This document shows positions 1 through 5,863 of a stretch of 5,863 bases of DNA, one piece after another. The notes below the pieces were generated by a model. That model was not told where the DNA came from and made no database searches. It was given only the letters and a program-made list of their open reading frames with translations. The DNA is from a bacterium UBP17_UBA6191 (GTDB taxonomy: Bacteria; Muiribacteriota; UBA6191). Both the position numbers and the translations under genes were made by a program. The stretch spans positions 1-5,863 of the forward strand of contig DITF01000052.1 of assembly GCA_002422125.1 (NCBI GenBank). Direction: 5' to 3'. Within the stretch, counting starts at the first letter, position 1, and each line of letters opens with the position of its first letter.

Positions 1-2515
1 CTTATTGGAATCTTACCGGTCACAGTATCGGGCCGACATTTATTCCTATGAGCAATTCTCTGATTCCACCCGTCAAAAGGCCTGGAAAATTAGCCATGTC
101 GAAGGCTCGTTTCCTTCCATTGCATGGGATAAGGCCGATCTGATTTTAGGCTTTGAATCTGATTTTATGAGCTCTGGTTCAGAGCGCATGAAAACAGTAA
201 GGCAAATTGCTTCTCGTCGTAGCGTTGATGGGGGTAATCGATTCAGCCGGATTATTGCAATTGAGGGCGATGTATCCATGACCGGAGCTAATGCAGACAT
301 TCGCCATGCCATCAGCCCAGCAAAGCATCTGGATATTCTGCTTGGCCTTTTGCATGAGATTATTGTTGTGCGAAAAGTCGCTGATTATTCTGGCAACAGC
401 TCGTTTATGAAACTGGTGCAGGGTTCAGATTTAAAGGCGGTTTCGGCAAAGACGGGATTTGATATAGCCTCGTTATCTGGTTTGGCTGATGATTTAGTTG
501 CCAATAAAGGCAAATCGATGATTCATGCGGGGGATTTACATAGCCTAAGTGTACATCTAGCCGTCAATGTATTAAATGCGGCCCTTGGAAATCACAAGTT
601 GTACGAGACCAAACAGGCCAAGACGCAATTTTTTCCGGTACATAATGCACAGGAAATGCAAAAGCTGACTGAGGCTATGTCTTCTGGTACATATTCTGTG
701 GTGATTCACCTGGACTGCAATCCAGTATATGACCTTCCCGCTGATTTGAAATATTCAGAGGCTCTGGCGAAAGTTTCTACTGTAGTAAGCTTTGCACAAC
801 TGCCATCGGAGACCACTCATCTGTCACACTATGTGTTGCCAGACAATCATGACTTCGAATCCTGGGGCGACTACCAAACCAAAGATGGTCTTATCAGTCT
901 GCAACAGCCAGTAATTTCTGCCATTTATGACACCAGGCAGCTAGAAGGATGTCTGTTGTCATGGTCATCTGGCAAGCCTTACACTCAGGATCTGTGGCAC
1001 GATTTTGTGCGCAATCGCTGGGAAAAAGAATTTTATCCGGGATTGAAGCTAGCCGCAGCGTTTACAAATTTTTGGAACTCCTGTTTGCATGACGGTGTGT
1101 TTCAGTTCGCATTTAAATCTTCTGGATTGTCATCCATTATGGTAGATCAGGCTTCTGCGGCCATTGTGCCAAAGCAGGATTCTGGATTTTCTTTGATTCT
1201 GCGCCCATCTTACTCCGTGGGAGACGGCAGATTTGCTGCTAGTGGCTGGTTGCAGGAAATGTCGCACCCAATTAGTAGAGTAACTTGGGATAACTATGTG
1301 GCGGTTGCGCCTGCAGTAGCGAGAAAGCTTGGGATTAGCTCTGAGGATAATGTTTCTGTTAAGGTTGGCGAGCAAAAGATGATTTTACCCGCTCTTGTGC
1401 AGCCCGGATTAAATGAAACCACTTTAGTTGTGGAACTGGGTTACGGCCGACAAAACTCAGGTGTGGTAGCCACAGGGGTTGGCTTTAACGCCAATCAGTT
1501 TTTAAGTTCTAAAGGCGATTTATCGGGCCATATCTATACGGGTGTGGAAATCAACAAGGCTGTGGGAACCTATACCTTGGCATCCATTCAGGAGCACCAT
1601 CAGATTGACCTAAAGGGTCCAGCCATTTTACTGGAAAAATTAACCGATCCTCATTTGCGCCGCGAAATCATTCGTGAAAATTCCTTGAGTGCTCATCAGG
1701 CGGATCCAAAGTGGTTAGCCAAACGCCAGGAATTTAAAAAGAAACATGTCTTCAGCATTTATGAGGAAGAGCAAAAATATCCTGATGTGAAATGGGCCAT
1801 GAGCATTGACCAGAACAAATGCAACGGTTGCGGAATTTGTGTGGTGGCCTGTTCTTCAGAGAACAATATTCCAGTGGTTGGAAAAGATCAGATCAAGCGG
1901 GGCAGAACCATGCACTGGCTCAGAATCGATCGTTATTATTCTGGACAGGTAGAAACACCAAAAGTATCGTTTCAGCCTATGCTGTGTCAGCATTGTGACA
2001 ATGCACCATGTGAAAATGTCTGCCCTGTTGGTGCGACGGCCCATAGTCCTGATGGTTTAAATGACATGGCCTATAACCGCTGTGTTGGTACCAGATATTG
2101 TGCCAACAACTGCCCTTACAAGGTGCGCCGTTTTAACTTTTATGACTTCCGCTCCAATTTTAACAAAGGTCATTATTATCAGGAGCCCATGGATTTGGCC
2201 ATGAATCCTGAGGTAACCGTTCGTTCCCGTGGGGTCATGGAAAAATGTACCTTCTGTGTTCAAAGAATTATGGATGGTAGGCAAGAGGCTAAAAAAGCCA
2301 AGGTTCAATTTAATGGAATGGGCATCACTACGGCATGCCAGGATGCCTGTCCTACTGAAGCAATTCAGTTTGGTAATGTGAATCTGCCAGAAACAAGTGT
2401 AGCCAAAGCCAGACAACATGAACTTAATTATCATGTTCTGGAAGAATTAAATGTTAAGCCAAATGTTACCTATTTGGCCCGCCTGCGCAACAGCCGTGAG
2501 GAGGTAAAATCGTGA
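1..2515 (+). CDS. actB: ActB, iron-sulfur/molybdopterin-like subunit of Alternative Complex III (5' partial)
   Basis: Peripheral electron-transfer subunit of ACIII, carrying electrons from the quinol site in ActC towards the haem c subunits on the periplasmic side. The reading frame is open from base 2, so the N-terminus (normally with an export signal) lies upstream. About 837 codons are present, against roughly 1000 in the family. Numbering from the codon at position 5, residues 1-~545 resemble a molybdopterin oxidoreductase, with an ESWGD motif at 285-289 and the C-terminal beta-barrel domain at ~425-540. In characterised ActB this domain holds no molybdenum cofactor. Residues ~595-800 form a PsrB/NrfC-like ferredoxin domain. 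Its cysteines are C606/609/612/616, C661/664/669/673, C693/699/703 (only three, with Thr696 at the usual fourth place) and C748/751/778/782. This fits three [4Fe-4S] and one [3Fe-4S] cluster. The stop overlaps the actC start as GTGA. Identity is very secure; cofactor content is inferred. Confidence 0.95.
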   Translation, partial: LLESYRSQYRADIYSYEQFSDSTRQKAWKISHVEGSFPSIAWDKADLILGFESDFMSSGSERMKTVRQIASRRSVDGGNRFSRIIAIEGDVSMTGANADIRHAISPAKHLDILLGLLHEIIVVRKVADYSGNSSFMKLVQGSDLKAVSAKTGFDIASLSGLADDLVANKGKSMIHAGDLHSLSVHLAVNVLNAALGNHKLYETKQAKTQFFPVHNAQEMQKLTEAMSSGTYSVVIHLDCNPVYDLPADLKYSEALAKVSTVVSFAQLPSETTHLSHYVLPDNHDFESWGDYQTKDGLISLQQPVISAIYDTRQLEGCLLSWSSGKPYTQDLWHDFVRNRWEKEFYPGLKLAAAFTNFWNSCLHDGVFQFAFKSSGLSSIMVDQASAAIVPKQDSGFSLILRPSYSVGDGRFAASGWLQEMSHPISRVTWDNYVAVAPAVARKLGISSEDNVSVKVGEQKMILPALVQPGLNETTLVVELGYGRQNSGVVATGVGFNANQFLSSKGDLSGHIYTGVEINKAVGTYTLASIQEHHQIDLKGPAILLEKLTDPHLRREIIRENSLSAHQADPKWLAKRQEFKKKHVFSIYEEEQKYPDVKWAMSIDQNKCNGCGICVVACSSENNIPVVGKDQIKRGRTMHWLRIDRYYSGQVETPKVSFQPMLCQHCDNAPCENVCPVGATAHSPDGLNDMAYNRCVGTRYCANNCPYKVRRFNFYDFRSNFNKGHYYQEPMDLAMNPEVTVRSRGVMEKCTFCVQRIMDGRQEAKKAKVQFNGMGITTACQDACPTEAIQFGNVNLPETSVAKARQHELNYHVLEELNVKPNVTYLARLRNSREEVKS
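2498..2505 (+). promoter_or_regulatory. Shine-Dalgarno site for actC
   Basis: GAGGAGGT lies 6 bases before the GTG at 2512, a near-perfect anti-16S match at ideal spacing. It decides the actC start: the GTG is used rather than the next in-frame ATG, about 28 codons further in. The site falls inside the last codons of actB, where it encodes Glu-Glu-Val. Confidence 0.85.
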
Positions 2516-3888
2516 GTTTAGATTTTTCCAAACCAATCCCTCTATTTGATGGAAAGGTAAGTCTCTCACAACTGGATGACGCAATCGCGGCACCCATGGA
2601 GAAGCCTGATAACACTCGCTTTTTGATGGCAATGGGTGTTTGCAGCATTCTACTGGCAATCGGTGGAGCTTCTTTGTTTCAGTTATTGAAATATGGTACA
2701 GGCTCTTGGGGGTTAAACAGTCCGGTGTTTTGGGGCTGGGCCATCGTAAATTTCGTATTTTGGGTTGGTATCGGCCATGCTGGAACATTGATTTCTGCGA
2801 TTCTGTTTTTGATGAGGCAAAAATGGAGAAATTCCATTGCCCGTTTTGCAGAAGCCATGACGATTTTTGCGGTAATTACGGCATTGACCTTTCCGCTTTT
2901 ACACACAGGTAGACCATGGCTTGCTCATTATCTCCTGCCCTATCCTAACGAAAGAGCCATGTGGGTTAATTTCCGCTCGCCTTTGTTATGGGATGTGTTT
3001 GCGGTTTCCACTTATTTTACAGTTTCGCTGGTTTTTTGGTATGTAGGATTGATTCCCGACTTCGCCACAATGAGGGACAGAACCAAACATAAAATCAAGA
3101 AATTTGTGTACTCTTTGTTTTCCTTGGGCTGGAGACACTCCAATCGCCACTGGCAACATTATGAAAGAACTTATCTAATTTTGGCGGGGCTTGCCACGCC
3201 ACTGGTTCTCTCCGTTCACTCTATCGTATCCTTTGACTTTGCGGTAAGTCTTATTCCAGGCTGGCACACCACAATTTTCCCTCCGTACTTTGTTGCCGGA
3301 GCCATTTTTTCTGGTTTTGCAATGGTGGTAACGGTTTTGGTGGTAGTGCGGGTGGTATATAAACTAGAGCATATTATTACTCTTGACACCCTGGAGCGAA
3401 TGAACAAAGTCATCATGGCCACTGGCCTGATGGTGGGGTATGCCTACGGCATGGAATTTTTCATCGCTTGGTATAGCGGCGTGGAAGCTGAACAGTATGT
3501 CTTTCTAAACCGTGCATTTGGACCCTATGCATGGGCCTACTGGATCATGATTACCTGTAATGTTGTGATTCCACAACTCTTTTGGTTTCGCCAGGTTCGA
3601 CGCAGTGTGGCCCTAATGTTTGTAATTTCCATTTTTGTGAATATTGGAATGTGGTTTGAGCGCTTTGTGATCACAGTTACTTCCCTGCACAGAGATTTTT
3701 TACCCTCAAGCTGGGGATATTATAGTCCCACGATCTGGGATGTCGGATTGTATATTGGTAGTTTTGGAGTGTTTTTTACAGGGGTGGTGCTGTTTGCGCG
3801 CTTCATGCCTGTGATTGCGATGGCCGAATTAAAGGCAGTCGCTCCCGGAGCACAGCCTACACATCATCACGGAGGACATCATGAGTAA
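2512..3888 (+). CDS. actC: ActC, NrfD/PsrC-like quinol-oxidising membrane subunit of Alternative Complex III
   Basis: Integral membrane subunit thought to bind and oxidise quinol and pass electrons to the Fe-S clusters of ActB. The protein has 458 residues, normal for ActC. I see ten hydrophobic segments, at about 37-58, 73-100, 113-130, 158-180, 218-240, 256-282, 300-320, 338-358, 365-385 and 408-430, the NrfD/PsrC pattern. Family-like stretches are GHAGTLISAILFL (88-100), HTGRPW (131-136), WVNFRSPLLWD (151-161) and GWHTTIFPPYFVAGAIFSG (250-268). His139 and Asp161 are candidate quinol-site residues by position, which is inference. The C-terminus is His-rich (THHHGGHHE, 450-458). The GTG start is supported by a strong ribosome binding site. 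The gene overlaps actB by 4 bases and actDE by 8. ActC resembles PsrC and NrfD of other complexes, but its neighbours actB and actDE settle the assignment. Confidence 0.96.
   Translation: MSLDFSKPIPLFDGKVSLSQLDDAIAAPMEKPDNTRFLMAMGVCSILLAIGGASLFQLLKYGTGSWGLNSPVFWGWAIVNFVFWVGIGHAGTLISAILFLMRQKWRNSIARFAEAMTIFAVITALTFPLLHTGRPWLAHYLLPYPNERAMWVNFRSPLLWDVFAVSTYFTVSLVFWYVGLIPDFATMRDRTKHKIKKFVYSLFSLGWRHSNRHWQHYERTYLILAGLATPLVLSVHSIVSFDFAVSLIPGWHTTIFPPYFVAGAIFSGFAMVVTVLVVVRVVYKLEHIITLDTLERMNKVIMATGLMVGYAYGMEFFIAWYSGVEAEQYVFLNRAFGPYAWAYWIMITCNVVIPQLFWFRQVRRSVALMFVISIFVNIGMWFERFVITVTSLHRDFLPSSWGYYSPTIWDVGLYIGSFGVFFTGVVLFARFMPVIAMAELKAVAPGAQPTHHHGGHHE
3871..3876 (+). promoter_or_regulatory. Shine-Dalgarno site for the actD-actE fusion gene
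   Basis: GGAGGA ends 4 bases before the ATG at 3881 and supports that start. The six bases also encode the two glycines between the histidine runs at the ActC C-terminus, so the two genes share this stretch. Confidence 0.8.
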
Positions 3889-5065
3889 TCGCAAATTGCA
3901 TTCGATTACCGCTCTTTTTGATACGCCTGATGCCATCATGCATGCAGCGGAAGCCACCAGAGATGCCGGATACCAGAAGTTTGATGTAAATACGCCCTAT
4001 CCACTCCATGGCATGGACGATGCAATGGGTTTAAAACCAACCCTGTTACCTTTTACAACCCTGTTTTTCGGTTTGACCGGACTGGCGTTTGCAGTAGGTT
4101 TTCAGTGGTACACATCAGGAGAGTCCACTGGTGCCATTTCAGGCGGGGTATTGGGATTACCTTATTGGCTGGAAAGATATCCACTGGTGATTGGTGGTAA
4201 ACCGCTTTTTTCATTACCCGCCTATGTTCCGGTAATGTTTGAGTTGACAGTTCTTTTAGCCGCTTTGGGTACTGTAGCTTGTCTTATCGCCGTGTTTTGT
4301 AACCTGCCCGCCAACGGGCATCCATTGCATGATAGCCGTTATATGGAAGCAACAAGCTGTGATCGTTTTGGTCTTTGTATTGAGGCAAGCGATCCTCAGT
4401 TTGATGAGGCTAAGATCAGGAAATTTTTTGAAAAGCTGGGTGGCAAAGACATTGAATTGATTTATGAAGTTCCTAAGCTTCAAATCAGCTCTGTGTCTAC
4501 TATGGGATTTGCCACTGTTTTGGCGGTAATTGCCATAGGAGCATCGGCCAAAACTTGGTTCATTTACAATATTATGTTGTATCAGGCACCCTGGACCTGG
4601 ATGGATATGCAGCCTAAGGCCAAACCTCAGGCCGAATTGGCATATTTGCCGGCAAAATTGGGAATGTTACCTCCTGTTCCCGGAACAGTTGCGAGAAATG
4701 TTTTGCCCTATATTTATGCGGGACAGCCAGAAAAGGCCGGAGAAATGTTGAGTAACCCTCAGCCGAAAACTTCAGATTCTTTGGAGAAAGGTAAACGCCT
4801 GTACAATATACACTGTAGTGTATGTCATGGTTACCAAGCCTCAGGAGATAGCAGGCTAAGAGGACAATTTCCCAATCCACCCTCCCTGCACTCTGAAAAA
4901 TCCAAGAATTGGAATGATGGGCAGTTTTTTCATGTGATTACAGAAGGACAGAATGTAATGTCCGGGTATGCTAAGCACATCAGTGTTGAAGATCGCTGGC
5001 ATATCGTGAACTACATCAGAGCTTTGCAGCGCGCTTTGGATGCAAAGGAGACGGATCTGCAATGA
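3881..5065 (+). CDS. actDE: ActD-ActE fusion: DUF3341 membrane subunit joined to monoheme cytochrome c of Alternative Complex III
   Basis: One 394-residue protein covering two ACIII subunits that are usually separate genes. Residues 1-~200 match ActD (DUF3341): an N-terminal domain with ALFDTPDAIMHAAEATRDAGY (11-31), helices at ~54-74 and ~117-139, then a soluble part with SCDRFGLCIEASDPQFD (159-175) and KFFEKLGGKDIELIYE (181-196). A third hydrophobic segment follows at ~205-229, then an ActE-type cytochrome c with MDMQPKAKPQ (241-250), PVPGTVARN (265-273), haem-binding CSVCH (312-316) and Met360 as likely second iron ligand. Haem c implies that the C-terminal domain is periplasmic, and three helices from a cytoplasmic N-terminus place it there. 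I see no lipobox cysteine before the cytochrome part and no ribosome binding site at Met208, so separate translation of ActE looks unlikely. The fusion helix probably replaces a cleaved or lipid-anchored N-terminus. The stop overlaps the actF start as ATGA. Confidence 0.93.
   Translation: MSNRKLHSITALFDTPDAIMHAAEATRDAGYQKFDVNTPYPLHGMDDAMGLKPTLLPFTTLFFGLTGLAFAVGFQWYTSGESTGAISGGVLGLPYWLERYPLVIGGKPLFSLPAYVPVMFELTVLLAALGTVACLIAVFCNLPANGHPLHDSRYMEATSCDRFGLCIEASDPQFDEAKIRKFFEKLGGKDIELIYEVPKLQISSVSTMGFATVLAVIAIGASAKTWFIYNIMLYQAPWTWMDMQPKAKPQAELAYLPAKLGMLPPVPGTVARNVLPYIYAGQPEKAGEMLSNPQPKTSDSLEKGKRLYNIHCSVCHGYQASGDSRLRGQFPNPPSLHSEKSKNWNDGQFFHVITEGQNVMSGYAKHISVEDRWHIVNYIRALQRALDAKETDLQ
5044..5050 (+). 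promoter_or_regulatory. Shine-Dalgarno site for actF
   Basis: AAAGGAG lies 11 bases before the ATG at 5062. The spacing is longer than at the two upstream junctions. The ATGA overlap with the preceding stop suggests that re-initiation by the terminating ribosome helps translation of actF. Confidence 0.6.
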
Positions 5066-5863
5066 GTAAACACACAGTAGATTATAACTCTTCCCAGGAC
5101 CATAAAACCTACACACTGTTGGGCGCGGTACTTGTCGCACTAGGTGCTATTGGGGTATTGGGAGCATTTCAATCCGATGTATATCGTAGCTGGCATTGGC
5201 TTTTGATCATGTTTTTGTTCATTGTCAGTATTGGACTGGGCAACTTGTTTTTGATTGCTCTGGAATATCTGGTAAATGCAAATTGGAGTACACCAATCAG
5301 AAGAATCAGCGAGAGTCTTAGTGGTCTACTTATGCCTGCGGCAGCGATTGCCTTGGTCATTTTAGCCTTTGGCTCGGAAAACCTGTTTCATCACTGGTTA
5401 CATCCTCATGATGATTTGGTGCGTGGAAAAACCAGCTATCTGAATATGCCCTTTTTTGCCATCAGAGTTATTCTGTGTTTTGGTGCCTGGTTATTGTTCC
5501 GTGCCTTGTTTTTGAAAAACAGCCGCGCCCAGGACAATGATGGGGATCAGAAGTACACCAGAAACAATGTAAAGTATGCGACAGTGTTCATGATAGTTTT
5601 TGCCATCAGCATTTCTGTAGCGGCCATTGATTGGATTATGAGTCTTGATCCGCACTGGTTCTCTACCATGTTTGGTGCGTACTATTTTGCCGGGACACTG
5701 GTGTCTGCCGTCAGTGTACTGACCCTGTTTACAATCCATTTGCGGGAGAAGGGATACCTTCCCGGTGTTTCCCGTGACACATACTATAGTCTTGGTCTGA
5801 TGATGTTTGCCTTTAATACATTCTGGGCCTACATTGCATTTTCGCAGTTTATGTTGATTTGGT
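5062..5863 (+). CDS. actF: ActF, second NrfD-like membrane subunit of Alternative Complex III (3' partial)
   Basis: Integral membrane subunit of ACIII, related to ActC and proposed to take part in quinone binding or energy coupling in the membrane; its exact role is less certain than that of ActC. The frame is open from the ATG at 5062 to the window end: 267 complete codons plus one base, of roughly 400-450 usual in the family. Seven hydrophobic segments are visible at about 17-37, 45-70, 88-104, 128-151, 171-193, 204-225 and 241-266. Hallmark ActF stretches are SLDPHWFSTMFGAYYFAG (194-211) and FNTFWAYIAFSQFMLIW (251-267), and the order directly after actD/actE agrees. Alternatives such as ActC or PsrC paralogues fit less well because of the SLDPHWFSTMFG motif. 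The start is set by the ATGA overlap and an AAAGGAG site upstream. Confidence 0.95.
   Translation, partial: MSKHTVDYNSSQDHKTYTLLGAVLVALGAIGVLGAFQSDVYRSWHWLLIMFLFIVSIGLGNLFLIALEYLVNANWSTPIRRISESLSGLLMPAAAIALVILAFGSENLFHHWLHPHDDLVRGKTSYLNMPFFAIRVILCFGAWLLFRALFLKNSRAQDNDGDQKYTRNNVKYATVFMIVFAISISVAAIDWIMSLDPHWFSTMFGAYYFAGTLVSAVSVLTLFTIHLREKGYLPGVSRDTYYSLGLMMFAFNTFWAYIAFSQFMLIW

Noticed and set aside
5..7. TTG as the start codon of the first gene
   Set aside because: The frame is already open at bases 2-4, no ribosome binding site can be seen, and ActB proteins have substantial sequence before this point. The gene is simply cut by the window edge.
5..1640. ActB N-terminal region as an active molybdenum enzyme
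   Set aside because: The domain fold resembles molybdopterin oxidoreductases, but the neighbours actC, actDE and actF and the fusion to the Fe-S domain identify ActB, which in characterised complexes has no molybdenum cofactor.
2057..2434. Minus-strand open frame of 125 codons
   Set aside because: It lies entirely opposite the conserved cysteine-rich domain of actB and shows no recognisable domain. The other minus-strand frames (for example 2447-2788, 4614-4880, 4856-5140) are likewise shadows of act genes.
3666..3675. TGTGATCACA palindrome resembling joined CRP half-sites
   Set aside because: The six-base spacer of a real CRP site is missing, and it lies deep inside actC away from any gene start.
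4305..4320. Perfect 6-bp stem with 4-base loop (TGCCCG-CCAA-CGGGCA)
   Set aside because: It is inside the conserved ActD coding region (Leu-Pro-Ala-Asn-Gly-His), with no T-run after it, so it is not a terminator; chance base pairing is likely.
4808..4823. Inverted repeat ATACACT-GT-AGTGTAT over the haem-binding codons
   Set aside because: The two-base gap cannot form a normal RNA hairpin, and the sequence is dictated by the CSVCH codons. There is no gene start nearby for an operator to control.

Overview
The window is an uninterrupted piece of one operon on the + strand, coding for Alternative Complex III (ACIII, Act), a bacterial membrane quinol:electron-acceptor oxidoreductase that replaces the cytochrome bc1 complex. 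The order is actB (5' end outside the window), actC, a fused actD-actE, and actF (3' end outside the window). This is the usual act gene order. Every base belongs to a coding region. I see no RNA gene, mobile element, repeat array, promoter or terminator.

Layout: positions 1-2515 hold the last ~837 codons of ActB, a molybdopterin-oxidoreductase-like domain followed by a four-cluster iron-sulfur domain. Positions 2512-3888 encode ActC, a ten-helix NrfD/PsrC-type membrane protein. Positions 3881-5065 encode one 394-residue protein joining ActD (DUF3341, two helices) to the monoheme cytochrome c ActE through a third membrane helix. Positions 5062-5863 encode the first 267 residues of ActF, a second NrfD-like membrane subunit. 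The genes overlap by 4, 8 and 4 bases. Each internal start has a Shine-Dalgarno sequence inside the end of the preceding gene, so translation is probably coupled.

How they work together (family knowledge): ActC oxidises membrane quinol, electrons pass through the Fe-S clusters of ActB to haem c in ActA (expected upstream, not seen) and ActE, and then to a soluble carrier or directly to a haem-copper oxidase. ActD and ActF complete the membrane part.

Organism: a bacterium with GC content by eye in the mid-40s percent and clear GGAGG-type ribosome binding sites. Such sites are weak or absent in most Bacteroidota, a major ACIII-bearing group, so a different Gram-negative lineage (for example Bdellovibrionota, other former Deltaproteobacteria, or Spirochaetota) is more likely. 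I cannot fix the taxon. The most unusual point is the in-frame ActD-ActE fusion. Otherwise this is a known respiratory complex, not an undescribed system.
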